Positions 8,561-18,133 of a stretch of 64,000 nt of DNA are shown piece after piece. Below the pieces are notes generated by a model. It was not told the origin of the DNA, did not search any database, and was given only the letters and a program-made list of their open reading frames with translations. Numbering within the stretch: the stretch's first letter is position 1; each line of letters begins with the position of its first letter. The translations under genes were made by a program, and so were the position numbers. The stretch is from Streptomyces sp. BK208. GTDB taxonomy: Bacteria > Actinomycetota > Actinomycetes > Streptomycetales > Streptomycetaceae. The stretch lies in the NCBI RefSeq assembly GCF_004364245.1, contig NZ_SOAV01000002.1, positions 248,001 to 312,000 of the forward strand, given 5' to 3'.

Positions 8561-8602
8561 CGGCTGACGGCTGACGGCTGACGGCTGACGGCTGACGGCT
8601 GT
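8554..8602. repeat. Heptanucleotide tandem array
   Basis: Six perfect copies of CGGCTGA are followed by a seventh, CGGCTGT. The first copy contains the TGA stop of the histidine phosphatase gene. Because the unit length is not a multiple of three and every frame meets TGA quickly, copy changes would not extend the protein. Confidence 0.9.
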
Positions 8603-8642
8603 GCCGGTGCCGGTGGTGCGGTGCGATGCCCGTGCTGGTGGG

Positions 8643-8659
8643 AGCCCGGCGTCCGGGCT
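8643..8659 (+). terminator. Short hairpin, possible terminator
   Basis: AGCCCGG-cgt-CCGGGCT forms a perfect 7-bp stem about 80 bases after the histidine phosphatase stop. There is no T tract, as is common in Streptomyces. Confidence 0.4.
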
Positions 8660-8695
8660 GGGGTGGGGTGGGGGTGCGTTGCCCGGCGTTGCGGG

Positions 8696-8802
8696 GTGCC
8701 TCCCCCCACTCTCGGCTTCGCTCGAGCGGGAGGTGCCCCCACCGCCCACCCGTGCCGCCCTGGGGGGTACCTCCCAGGCCGTTCAGGCACTGGGGGAGGC
8801 AC
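8696..8802. repeat. Intergenic inverted-repeat element
   Basis: GTGCCTCCCCCCA at 8696-8708 is matched by TGGGGGAGGCAC at 8791-8802. Inner sequences include GCTTCGCTCGAGC and further CCTCCC/GGGAGG pairs. I recall near-identical sequences scattered between Streptomyces genes, so I read this as a member of that dispersed palindromic family. Nothing coding is seen in 8603-8893. Confidence 0.6.
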
Positions 8803-8893
8803 GACTGCCCGCAGCGACGGCGGTGGGGGTGCGGGTGTCCGCAGTCGGGGGCGGCCGGTGCTGCGTGGGCGCGTGGGGGTCGGCCGGTTGTGG

Positions 8894-10306
8894 TCAGGCC
8901 GGTCTCGGGAGTGCCGCGTGGCGGTCCAGGAAGGTGGAGACCTGGGGCGCGCGGCGGTGCGGGAGGAGAACGCGGGCCGTGCCCGCCAGCATCGTGCGGA
9001 CGCGGGAGGACTGGACCTCGCCGAGCAGGTCAAGGACCCGCGTCCCGGCGCCCGCCGCCTCGTCGGGACGGCCCCCGCGGGCCAGGTCGTCCGCCAGCTC
9101 CGCCGTGTACAGCGCGAGGTTGCGGGTGAAGTGCGGGTCCTGCAGCTCGGCCGCCCGCCGCGCGTGCCGAGCGGCCCGCGGCCAGTCGCCCAGGGTGGAC
9201 CAGCACTGCGCCTCCAGCCCCTCCAGCTCGGCCTCGCCGTAGAAGCTCATCCACTCGGGGTCGGTGTCCGAGGGGCCCCGTCCGAAGAAGGTCTGCGCCC
9301 GCACCAGCGCCTGCTCGCATCCGACGCGGTCCGCGAGCCCCGCCCAGCCGCCCGCCTCGCGCAGCGCGAGCAGCGACATCAGCCGGTCCGAACCCAGCGG
9401 GCGGGCGGCGCGCTGCGCGGCCTGGGACGCCCGTACCGCCTCGCGCGGACGGCCGGCGTCGCGGGCCAGGAACGCCATGTTGCAGAAGGCGTGCGCCTCC
9501 AGGGCCGGATCGTCGTTGGTCCGGGCGGTGGCCAGGGCCTCGGCGTAGTGGGAGCGGGCGTCGTCGAAGCGCCCCGAGTCGTGCGCCAGCCAGCCCACGG
9601 AGATCGCCAGTTCACCGGCGCCCGAGTAGAGGCGGTCGGCGACCGCCTGCCGGGACGCCCCGGCGTCCAGGAGCGCGTACGCGGTGCGCAGCGGGGCCGC
9701 CGCGCGCCGGTAGAGGCCGTCCGCGCCGTGCCGGTCGTCGAGCAGCCGGATCCGGCGGACGGCCTCTTCGAGGGCGCCGGCCTCGCTCCTCCCGGCCCGG
9801 CGCGCGGGACGCCCGGCCGCCGCGGCGTCGAGGGCGAGCCCCAGGGGCCCCAGCGAGGCGGCGGCCACCGTGGCACCGCTCGTCATGAATGCGCGACGCA
9901 GCACGTCGCTCTCCTCGTTGTTGTCGTGCGTCTCGTACAGGTCGTGCGTGTCTCGCGTGTCATACGTCTCATACGGCTCACCCGCCCCTCGCGACTCACC
10001 GGTGGTGCGCGGCTGCCGTCCGCGTACCGACGAGCGGGGTGCGAACCCCAGGTCGGTGAGCGTGCGGCCGGGGAACATGTGCAGGAACACCCGCTCGTAG
10101 GCGTAGTTGGGGCAGCGGATCTCACCCGCCTCGACCCGGCCGACGTAGCGCGCGTCGCAACTGACCCGCTCGTCGATCTCGCGTGCGGCACGGCGGACCG
10201 CCGCCGCGAACTCCGCCGGGGAGCGCCGGCCGCGCAACCGCCTGAAGGCGAGGTTCGGCCGCGGGGGCCGTTCGGGCTGGGCGGAGGTCACCGTTGACGA
10301 CGCCAT
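8894..10306 (-). CDS. HTH-TPR regulator, NsdA-like
   Basis: A 470-aa cytoplasmic regulator. Residues 15-75 form an atypical helix-turn-helix (RGRRSPAEFAAAVRRAAREI and RYVGRVEAGEIRCPNYAYERV), like the N-terminus of NsdA-type differentiation regulators. A low-complexity linker rich in Tyr, Glu, Thr, Asp and His (YETYDTRDTHDLYETHDNNEE, about 110-130) follows. A Tat-like small-residue stretch and at least four TPR-type helical repeats (ALATARTNDDPALEAHAF, AVRASQAAQRAARPLG, and others) fill the rest. The start at 10306 has GAGAGGA seven bases upstream. It is divergent from a small unknown gene, a pairing often seen with this class. A sporulation or antibiotic role is only an analogy. Confidence 0.8.
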   Translation of the reverse strand: MASSTVTSAQPERPPRPNLAFRRLRGRRSPAEFAAAVRRAAREIDERVSCDARYVGRVEAGEIRCPNYAYERVFLHMFPGRTLTDLGFAPRSSVRGRQPRTTGESRGAGEPYETYDTRDTHDLYETHDNNEESDVLRRAFMTSGATVAAASLGPLGLALDAAAAGRPARRAGRSEAGALEEAVRRIRLLDDRHGADGLYRRAAAPLRTAYALLDAGASRQAVADRLYSGAGELAISVGWLAHDSGRFDDARSHYAEALATARTNDDPALEAHAFCNMAFLARDAGRPREAVRASQAAQRAARPLGSDRLMSLLALREAGGWAGLADRVGCEQALVRAQTFFGRGPSDTDPEWMSFYGEAELEGLEAQCWSTLGDWPRAARHARRAAELQDPHFTRNLALYTAELADDLARGGRPDEAAGAGTRVLDLLGEVQSSRVRTMLAGTARVLLPHRRAPQVSTFLDRHAALPRPA

Positions 10307-10577
10307 GGCCGGGTCCTCTCGTGCGAACCGTCGAACCATGCCGGGGGGAAGGGGGCCGAATTCGCGCGACACCCTGTTTCCGGCGAGCAAGAACGTACCG
10401 GCTGTGACAGAGCGGCCACGCGCTGTTTGGCTACAAAACGGATATCTCCTCCACGATCTGCCATGAAGTGCCATCCTTTGCGGCGGCATCCGGCCGTAGC
10501 CGTTGACGCCCCGCCGCGTTGAACCGGTCGGCCGGAGACCCCCCGAATCCCGGTCCGCTCGTCCGAGGAGGAGTTCC
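10307..10577. promoter_or_regulatory. Divergent promoter region
   Basis: These 271 bases separate two divergent genes, so both promoters must lie here. An AT-rich core GGCTACAAAACGGATATCTCC is visible near 10430-10450. I cannot assign boxes with confidence. Confidence 0.4.
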
Positions 10578-10973
10578 GTGGTGGAGGCCGGGATGGACAC
10601 CAGCATCAGCGATCCCCCCTGCGACGCCTGTGACGTCGTCACCGTGCCGGCCCGACAGGGTCTGGAGGCGGTCGACATCCTCAGGCGGGGAGCCGGTGAG
10701 GGGGTGGGCTCAGTGATCCACGACGACGGCTGCGACACCCTGGGCTTCCTGGTGCCGCCGGGCACCGCCGCCGCCTGGGACGTGCCGGGCAGCACCTGCA
10801 CCGAGACGGACGGCCGGGGACTGCGCATCGTCCCGGAGCCCGAGCCGCCCGTGGAGGGCTCCGACTGGCTGCTGCCGCCCGGCGAGGCGGACCTGGCGAC
10901 CGACCCCGCCGTCCTGCGGGCCGCGCTGGGCGAGGCGGCCCGGCTGATCAGGGCCGCCGACAGCTGCCGCTAG
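10578..10973 (+). CDS. Small unknown protein divergent from the HTH-TPR gene
   Basis: A 131-aa acidic soluble protein. I chose the GTG at 10578 because GAGGAGGAG lies just upstream. The N-terminus carries two close cysteines (PPCDACDVVTVPARQG), and the body is rich in Gly, Pro and Asp (VPPGTAAAWDVPG). The C-terminus is a helix (VLRAALGEAARLIRAA). No transmembrane segment or known domain is seen. Streptomyces often keep a small acidic partner next to XRE/TPR regulators (whiJ- and abaA-like loci), and this could be such a partner, but it is not the usual DUF397 form. Its 3' end lies in the first copy of a tandem duplication. Confidence 0.7.
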   Translation: MVEAGMDTSISDPPCDACDVVTVPARQGLEAVDILRRGAGEGVGSVIHDDGCDTLGFLVPPGTAAAWDVPGSTCTETDGRGLRIVPEPEPPVEGSDWLLPPGEADLATDPAVLRAALGEAARLIRAADSCR

Positions 10974-11036
10974 CACCGTCGCGCCGGCCTGGTGATCAGG
11001 GCCGCCGACAGCTGCCGCTGGGCACCGTCGCGCCGG
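10944..11036. repeat. Recent tandem duplication of about 45 bases
   Basis: The segment from 10944 (TGATCAGGGCCGCCGACAGC onward) recurs from 10993 with a 49-base period and only one small change (CTAGCACC versus CTGGGCACC). The first copy holds the last codons and TAG stop of the small gene; in the second copy that stop is lost. Confidence 0.9.
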
Positions 11037-11065
11037 GCCCGGCCGGGGACCCGGATAATGGACCG

Positions 11066-11935
11066 ATGGGAAAGTCCAGGAACGCCCGCCGCGGGCACGC
11101 CGCCGCGGAAGCCGTCGTCGAGGACGTCGACGGAGGGCGCGCCGAGCTGGTGCCCGACCGGGACCGGCCCCGGGCCCGGACGCTGCTGATCGACGGCGCC
11201 CCGCAGTCGCACGTCGACCTCGACGACCCGGCGTACCTGTCCTTCGAGTACCAGCGCCGCATCGGCCACGTCATCGACCTGGCCGCCCCGCCGGGCAAGC
11301 CGGTACGGGCCGTGCACCTCGGCGGCGGCGCCCTCACCCTGGCCCGCTACGTCGCCGCCACCCGCCCCCGCTCCACCCAGCAGGTCGTCGAGCGGGACGC
11401 CGCCCTGGTCCAGATGGTCCGCCGGGAGCTGCCCCTGGACCCGGGCGCGCGGATACGGGTGCGCTCCACCGACGCCCGCGCCGGTCTGGCCAAGGTACCC
11501 GACGGCTGGGCGGACCTCGTCGTCGCGGACGTCTTCGGCGGGGCCCGCACCCCGGCCCACCTGACCTCCACCGAGTACCTCGACGAGGTGCGGCGCGCGC
11601 TCGCGCCCGGCGGGCTCTACGCCGCCAACCTGGCCGACGGCCCGCCGCTGGCCCACCTGCGCGGCCAGGTCGCCACCGCGGCCGCCCGGTTCGCCGAACT
11701 CGCCCTCGTCGCCGACCCGGCCGTGCTGCGCGGCAGACGCTTCGGCAACGCGATCCTCGTCGCCGCCGACCACCCGCTGCCCGTCGCCGAACTCACCCGC
11801 CGGGCCGCCTCCGACCCGCACCCCGCGCGCGTGGAACACAGCCGCGCCCTCCGCGACTTCACCGGCGGCGCCCGGCCCGTGACGGACGCGGCGGCGGTGG
11901 ACTCGCCCGCGCCGCCGGAGTCCGTGTTCAAGTGA
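11066..11935 (+). CDS. Spermidine-synthase-like (SAM-fold) protein
   Basis: This 289-aa protein has the Rossmann methyltransferase / polyamine aminopropyltransferase fold: an N-terminal beta part (RTLLIDGAPQSHVDLDDP), nucleotide motif VHLGGGALTLARYVAAT (about 75-91), acidic residue in QQVVERDAA, a third motif with RVRSTDARAGLAKV, and DLVVADVFGG (about 150-159). The catalytic Asp of true spermidine synthases falls near VADVFGG, but the polyamine-binding signature is incomplete. These stand-alone actinobacterial relatives have unclear substrates. It stands alone, with the next gene on the other strand. Confidence 0.8.
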   Translation: MGKSRNARRGHAAAEAVVEDVDGGRAELVPDRDRPRARTLLIDGAPQSHVDLDDPAYLSFEYQRRIGHVIDLAAPPGKPVRAVHLGGGALTLARYVAATRPRSTQQVVERDAALVQMVRRELPLDPGARIRVRSTDARAGLAKVPDGWADLVVADVFGGARTPAHLTSTEYLDEVRRALAPGGLYAANLADGPPLAHLRGQVATAAARFAELALVADPAVLRGRRFGNAILVAADHPLPVAELTRRAASDPHPARVEHSRALRDFTGGARPVTDAAAVDSPAPPESVFK

Positions 11936-11957
11936 GCCCGCCGGCGGGGCCGTCGGC

Positions 11958-12530
11958 TCAGTAGCTGCCGATCTCCACCCGCGGCGGCCCGTCGTGCCAG
12001 GTGCAGAACACCGACACCCGGTCCGCGCCCGAGCTGAACTCCACCCGGATCCACGACTCCGTCTTCCACACCTGCATCGACCAGCCCGCGCCCGGCGTCG
12101 CCGACACCAGGGACGCGGACGCCGGACCGAGGTCGAAGACCGCGCGGCCCCCGTCGGTGTCGTAGCTCCTGACCTTCCCGGACGTGTCGGGGGCGGGGCT
12201 CGCCGGGTCCTCGGCCGGCGTGCTGGACGGCGCGGTGCGCGACGGGGCGGGGGCGGGGCCGGGCTCGCGGGAGGTGCGGCTCGGCGCCGGCGACGCGCTG
12301 GCCGAAGGGGAGGGCGCCGGACGGCCGGTGGACGAGGCCAGGGGTCGCCCGGCGTCGTCCTCCCCGCCCCGCACGCTCGCGTCCGCCGCCGTGATCGGCA
12401 GCGCCCGGGGCGCGTCGTAGGCCGTGCCCGCCATCACCGTGTGGACGCCCCACCACGACAAGGTGACCGCGGCGCCGGTGGCGAGCAGCCAGGCGATCAC
12501 GTGGACGAGTCCTCTGCGCATCGCCGTCAT
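11958..12530 (-). CDS. Membrane-anchored extracytoplasmic protein, unknown
   Basis: A 190-aa protein with a short basic N-terminus (MTAMRRG), one hydrophobic helix or uncleaved signal at about 8-34 (HVIAWLLATGAAVTLSWWGVHTVMA), a Ser/Pro/Ala-rich linker (about 60-120) and a compact C-terminal beta domain with Trp pairs (GAGWSMQVWKTESWIRVEF) and one cysteine. It is probably exported and anchored. An in-frame ATG at 12521 is an alternative start. It is divergent from the two-component genes, which suggests but does not prove a link to envelope signalling. Confidence 0.75.
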   Translation of the reverse strand: MTAMRRGLVHVIAWLLATGAAVTLSWWGVHTVMAGTAYDAPRALPITAADASVRGGEDDAGRPLASSTGRPAPSPSASASPAPSRTSREPGPAPAPSRTAPSSTPAEDPASPAPDTSGKVRSYDTDGGRAVFDLGPASASLVSATPGAGWSMQVWKTESWIRVEFSSGADRVSVFCTWHDGPPRVEIGSY

Positions 12531-12591
12531 ACTGCCTCACCCGCCCCACGCGTGTCGCGTGCCCGCGGGGTGACCTCGGTCCCGGCCGCAG

Positions 12592-12600
12592 TTGTCCACA
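12592..12600 (+). promoter_or_regulatory. Single DnaA-box-like 9-mer
   Basis: TTGTCCACA equals the Streptomyces DnaA-box consensus as I remember it. It lies 41 bases before the response regulator start, within the divergent promoter region. One box is not an origin and may be chance. Confidence 0.35.
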
Positions 12601-12641
12601 GGCCCGGGCCGGGTCGGTCCGCATGGCGTACGGTGCCGCCC

Positions 12642-13331
12642 ATGGCAAGTGTGCTCGTGGTCGAGGACGACCAGTTCGTCCGCTCGGCGCTCATCCGGCA
12701 GCTGACCGACGCCTCGCACACCGTGCGCAGCGTGGGCACGGCACTGGAGGCGCTGCGCGAGGTCGCCCATTTCCGGTTCGACGTGGTGGTCCTGGACCTC
12801 GGCCTGCCCGACCTGGACGGCTGCGAGGCGCTGAAGATGCTGCGCGGCATCACCGACGTACCGGTGATCGTCGCCACCGCCCGGGACGACGAGGCCGAGG
12901 TCGTACGGCTGTTGAACGCGGGCGCGGACGACTACCTCACCAAGCCGTTCTCCGTGGAGCACCTGTCGGCCCGGATGGCGGCCGTGCTGCGCCGGGCCCG
13001 CGGCGGCCCGGCGGAGGCGGCGGCGCCCGCGGTCATCCGGGTCGGCGGCCTCACCGTCGACCCGCTGCGCCGCCAGGCCGAACTGGACGGGGCGGCCCTG
13101 GACCTGACCCGCCGCGAGTTCGACCTGCTCGCCTTCCTGGCCGGCCGGCCCGGGGTCGTCGTCGCCCGCAAGGAGCTGCTCGCCGAGGTCTGGCAGCAGT
13201 CCTACGGCGACGACCAGACCATCGACGTGCACCTGTCCTGGCTGCGCCGCAAGCTCGGCGAGACCGCGGCCCGGCCGCGTTATCTGCACACCCTGCGCGG
13301 CGTCGGAGTGAAGCTGGAGCCACCGCGATGA
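12642..13331 (+). CDS. OmpR/PhoB-family response regulator
   Basis: This 229-aa two-domain regulator has receiver residues D9/D10, phospho-acceptor D52 in VVVLDLGLPDLDG, a switch Thr in VIVATARDD and the conserved Lys in DDYLTKPFS. The winged-helix output domain occupies about 130-229, with LTRREFDLLAFLAGRPGVVV and the recognition part DDQTIDVHLSWLRRKLGE. The ATG at 12642 gives the normal family N-terminus. Its stop overlaps the kinase start (ATGA), so the two are coupled. A direct repeat of the type bound by this family lies downstream of the pair, before the chitinase gene. Confidence 0.93.
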   Translation: MASVLVVEDDQFVRSALIRQLTDASHTVRSVGTALEALREVAHFRFDVVVLDLGLPDLDGCEALKMLRGITDVPVIVATARDDEAEVVRLLNAGADDYLTKPFSVEHLSARMAAVLRRARGGPAEAAAPAVIRVGGLTVDPLRRQAELDGAALDLTRREFDLLAFLAGRPGVVVARKELLAEVWQQSYGDDQTIDVHLSWLRRKLGETAARPRYLHTLRGVGVKLEPPR

Positions 13332-14764
13332 GATGGGCCCTGGTCAAGGTCTCGCTGGCGGTCACCGCGATGGTCGTGGTCGCCTTCGCCGTGCCCCTCG
13401 GGCTCGTCATCCGCGAGATGGCCCGCGACCGCGCCTTCTCCAACGCCGAGCGGGAGGCCGCCGCCGTCGCCCCCGCCCTGTCCATCACCACCGACCGCGA
13501 GCAGCTGGAGCGCGTCGTGGCCTCCGCGGGCTCGGACGCCGGGATGGCCGTGCACATACCGGCGTCCGGCGACCGCGGCGGCGGCGCCACCGACATCGGC
13601 CGGCAGCGCGCCACCGACGAGGACATCGCCGCCGTACGGGAGATGGGGCGGGCCTCCACCACCGAGGTGGGCGGCGGCTCCACCCTGCTCCAGCCCGTCG
13701 CGCTCAGCTCCGGCGAGATCGCCGTCGTCGAGGTCTACATCCCCGAGTCCGAGGTGACCAACGGCGTCGGCACGGCCTGGGCGGTGCTCGCCGCGGTCGG
13801 CGCCGCGCTCGTCGTGGGCTCGGTCGCGGTCGCCGACCGGCTCGGCGTGCGGATGGTGCAGCCCGCGCGGCGCCTGGTCGACGGGGCGCACGAGCTGGGC
13901 GAGGGCAAGCTGGGCGCGCGGGTGCCCGTGGAGGGTCCGGACGAACTGCGGCGCGCGGCCGTCGCGTTCAACTCCATGGCCGACCAGGTCGTCCAGCTCC
14001 TCGCCAACGAGCGGGAGCTGGCCGCCGACCTGTCCCACCGGTTGCGCACCCCGCTGACCGTGCTGCGCCTCAACGCGGCCTCGCTCGGCGACGGCCCGGC
14101 CGCCGAGCAGACCCGGGCCGCCGTCGAGCAGCTGGAGCGCGAGGTCGACACCATCATCCGCACCGCCAGGGACGCCAAGCCGCAGACGGCGGCCGCCGGT
14201 CCGGGCGCCGGGTGCGACGCGGCCGAGGTGGTCCGCGAGCGGATGGCGTTCTGGTCGGCGCTCGCCGAGGACGAGGGACGCAAGTGGCGGGTGGCCGGCG
14301 CCGACCGGCCGGTGCGCATACCCGTGGCCCGCGCCGACCTCGCCGCCTCCCTCGACGCGCTGCTCGGCAACGTCTTCCGGCACACCGCCGAGGGCACCGC
14401 CTTCGCCGTCGACCTGCACAACGGCGAGGACGCGGTGATCGTGCTCGTCTCGGACGCGGGCGCCGGCATAGCCGACCCCGAGGCGGCGATGGCCCGCGGC
14501 CGGGGCTCGGGCACCGACGGCTCGACCGGGCTCGGCCTGGACATCGTGCGCCGGATGGCGGAGTCGACCGGCGGCGACGTACGCATCGGCGCCTCCGTGC
14601 TGGGCGGCACCGAGGTGCGGATCTGGATCCAGCTGGACGGGCGCCGGCCGCCGGCGCGACACGGCCACCGGGGAGCCGTACGGCGACGCCGGCAGCACCG
14701 GGCGGCCGCGGCCACGCCACCCGTGGCCACGTCACCCGCGGCCCCGGCCGGCCGCGACCATTAA
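13328..14764 (+). CDS. Sensor histidine kinase
   Basis: This 478-aa membrane kinase is the partner of the preceding regulator. TM1 is at about 8-28; an extracytoplasmic sensor of about 115 residues follows; TM2 is at about 148-169; HAMP at about 170-225. The dimerisation box DLSHRLRTPLT has the phosphorylated His at 237. The HATPase domain has an N-box variant ALLGNVFRHTAEG, G1 DAGAGI and G2 GSTGLGLDIV. The N-box has lost the second usual Asn (NVFRH instead of NAxxH/NAxxy), a modest deviation. The last 40 residues are an Arg/Ala/Pro tail. The signal is unknown. Confidence 0.92.
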   Translation: MRWALVKVSLAVTAMVVVAFAVPLGLVIREMARDRAFSNAEREAAAVAPALSITTDREQLERVVASAGSDAGMAVHIPASGDRGGGATDIGRQRATDEDIAAVREMGRASTTEVGGGSTLLQPVALSSGEIAVVEVYIPESEVTNGVGTAWAVLAAVGAALVVGSVAVADRLGVRMVQPARRLVDGAHELGEGKLGARVPVEGPDELRRAAVAFNSMADQVVQLLANERELAADLSHRLRTPLTVLRLNAASLGDGPAAEQTRAAVEQLEREVDTIIRTARDAKPQTAAAGPGAGCDAAEVVRERMAFWSALAEDEGRKWRVAGADRPVRIPVARADLAASLDALLGNVFRHTAEGTAFAVDLHNGEDAVIVLVSDAGAGIADPEAAMARGRGSGTDGSTGLGLDIVRRMAESTGGDVRIGASVLGGTEVRIWIQLDGRRPPARHGHRGAVRRRRQHRAAAATPPVATSPAAPAGRDH

Positions 14765-14780
14765 TCAGCCCCGATCCCTT

Positions 14781-14798
14781 CCTTAAGCCCACCCTAAG
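14781..14798 (+). promoter_or_regulatory. OmpR-type direct repeat upstream of chitinase
   Basis: CCTTAAG at 14781 and CCCTAAG at 14792 are near-identical heptamers with an 11-base start-to-start spacing, one helical turn, which is the classical layout bound by tandem OmpR/PhoB dimers. The site lies just after the kinase stop and about 130 bases before the chitinase start. Confidence 0.45.
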
Positions 14799-14924
14799 AT
14801 CGCCAAGCCCCGCCCGGATCAGGCTCTTTGCCCGTTTCCGGGTCGCTAGCGTGCTGCCGCACCCCCACCCCGCCCCCGTCGGTCTCCCGCCGGGGGCACC
14901 GTGAACAGCGAAGGCAGGCACGTG

Positions 14925-16388
14925 ATGCGTACGCACCGACGCAAGGTCAGTGGCAGGAACAAGGCGATCGGCGCCGTCGTCGCGGCGGCCGTGGCCGGTG
15001 GCGGGGCGCTGCTGTTCACCAGCACCGCCCAGGCGGCCGCGGTCGGCGCCGCGTACACGAAGACCAGCGCGTGGTCGACGGGTTACACCGCCCAGTACGT
15101 CGTCACGAACACCAGCGGGCAGCCGAAGGCGGACTGGACGCTGGAGTTCGACCTGCCCTCGGGCGCGACGCTCGGCTCGCTGTGGAACGCCGAGTCGGAG
15201 GTCGACGGTCAGCACGTCACCGTGACCCCGCCCCGGTGGGACACGGACGGGCTGAAGACCGGGGAGTCCGTCACGGTCGGCTTCGTCGTCGACGGCACCG
15301 CCGACCCGACCGGTTGTCTCGTCGACGACGCCGCGTGCTCGACGGACGACGCCGCCACCCCCGAGCCCAGCGGCCGCCCGACCGACACCCCGGCCCCGAC
15401 GCCGACCCCGACGGCCACCGGCGGCACCGAGCCGGCACCGACCGGCACCCCCACCGCCCCGGCGCCCACCGGGACCCCCGGCGACGGCACCGCCGCGGGC
15501 GCGGGCTTCGCGCCGTACGTCGACACCTCCCTCTACCCGGCCTTCGACCTGCTCGCGCACTCCGCGGCGACCGGCGTGAAGGAGTACAACCTCGCCTTCG
15601 TCACCGACGGCGGCGGCTGCACGCCCAAGTGGGGCGGCGTCACCGACCTCGGCGGCGACGCGGTCGCGAACCAGATAGGCGCCCTGCGCGAGAAGGGCGG
15701 CGACGTCCGCGTCTCCTTCGGCGGCGCCTCCGGCTCCGAACTCGGCACCACCTGCACGTCGGCCGACGCGCTGGCGGCGGCGTACGGCAAGGTCGTCGAC
15801 GCCTACGGGCTGACCAAGGTCGACTTCGACGTCGAGGGCGGCGCGCTGCCCGACACGGCCGCCAACACCCGCCGTGCCCGGGCGATCGCCGCGCTGCAGA
15901 AGCAGCACCCAGGTCTGGACGTCTCCTTCACCCTCCCGGTGATGCCCGAGGGCCTCACACAGGCGGGCGTCGACCTCCTCGCCGACGCGAAGAGGAACGG
16001 CGTGGACATCGACGCCGTCAACATCATGGCCATGGACTACGGCCCCGCGTACAGCGACGACATGGGCACGTACGCCACTCAGGCCGCCACCGCCACCCAG
16101 GCCCAGGTCAAGGGCGTCCTCGGACTGTCCGACGCGGACGCCTGGCAGGCGGTCGCCGTCACCCCGATGATCGGCGTCAACGACGTCGCCTCCGAGGTCT
16201 TCGAGGTCGAGGACGCCGCGCAGCTGGTGGAGTTCGCCAAGTCCAAGGGCCTCGGCGGACTGTCCATGTGGTCCGCCACCCGCGACAAGGCCTGCCCCGG
16301 CGGCCCGAAGCCCTCGGCCGACGCCACGTGCAGCTCCGTCGACCAGGAGCCGAACGCCTTCTCCAAGGCGTTCGCCGCCTTCGAGTAG
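14925..16388 (+). CDS. Secreted chitinase, CBM2 plus GH18
   Basis: This 487-aa exported enzyme should cut chitin. Basic N-terminus RTHRRK, hydrophobic core and AQA-A cleavage near residue 37 form a signal peptide. A CBM2-type beta domain follows (about 38-135; conserved W residues, C132/C138 pair). A Pro/Thr-rich linker runs about 145-195, then the GH18 barrel. The GH18 active-site motif reads VDFDVEGG, with D300, D302 and E304 as the DxDxE set and E304 as acid catalyst. The ATG at 14925 has AGGCAGG six bases before it; a GTG one codon upstream is possible. It follows the two-component pair on the same strand. Confidence 0.92.
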   Translation: MRTHRRKVSGRNKAIGAVVAAAVAGGGALLFTSTAQAAAVGAAYTKTSAWSTGYTAQYVVTNTSGQPKADWTLEFDLPSGATLGSLWNAESEVDGQHVTVTPPRWDTDGLKTGESVTVGFVVDGTADPTGCLVDDAACSTDDAATPEPSGRPTDTPAPTPTPTATGGTEPAPTGTPTAPAPTGTPGDGTAAGAGFAPYVDTSLYPAFDLLAHSAATGVKEYNLAFVTDGGGCTPKWGGVTDLGGDAVANQIGALREKGGDVRVSFGGASGSELGTTCTSADALAAAYGKVVDAYGLTKVDFDVEGGALPDTAANTRRARAIAALQKQHPGLDVSFTLPVMPEGLTQAGVDLLADAKRNGVDIDAVNIMAMDYGPAYSDDMGTYATQAATATQAQVKGVLGLSDADAWQAVAVTPMIGVNDVASEVFEVEDAAQLVEFAKSKGLGGLSMWSATRDKACPGGPKPSADATCSSVDQEPNAFSKAFAAFE

Positions 16389-16434
16389 GACGGGGCGGCC
16401 TGGAGCAGGACCGGGCCCCACACCGGTCCCGTAC

Positions 16435-16469
16435 GCGGGGCGCGGCACCCGCCGGGTGCCGCGCCCCGC
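16435..16469. terminator. Strong hairpin terminator between convergent chitinase and bglC
   Basis: A perfect 16-bp stem (arms 16435-16450 and 16454-16469) with a 3-base loop GCC stands between two convergent genes. No T tract is present. Confidence 0.75.
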
Positions 16470-16527
16470 ATCCGTCGTACCGCCGTCCCTCCCCCCGAAG
16501 GGCCGCCGGTCCGCTCGCGGGGCCTGC

Positions 16528-17966
<1,439 letters not shown>

Positions 17967-17967
<1 letters not shown>

Positions 17968-17980
17968 GGAAGCGCTCCCA
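17967..17980. promoter_or_regulatory. CebR-type operator over the bglC start
   Basis: TGGAAGCGCTCCCA differs by one base from the 14-bp CebR palindrome TGGGAGCGCTCCCA. It begins at the A of the bglC ATG (minus strand) and extends upstream. Repression here could block both transcription and loading at the start codon. Confidence 0.8.
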
Positions 17981-18133
17981 TAGGCGGTTCGTGGCGGGTC
18001 GTCCCGATCGGGCGAAATCCGACCGGTGAGACCGACGGGTGGAAGGACGAGGGGGGAAGCCGGGCCGGGCACTGGTCACCCGAACCGGGGCCGGGGCGAC
18101 GGTGACCCGGCCCCCGCGGGTGAGTGCGAGGTG

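Noticed and set aside
8603..8893. CRISPR-like or coding content in the repeat-rich gap
   Set aside because: The repeats are inverted and unequal, with no regular spacers; open frames cross several hairpins and have no ribosome site.
12592..12600. Replication origin suggested by a DnaA box
   Set aside because: Only one box, no AT-rich region, and no dnaA/dnaN neighbours.
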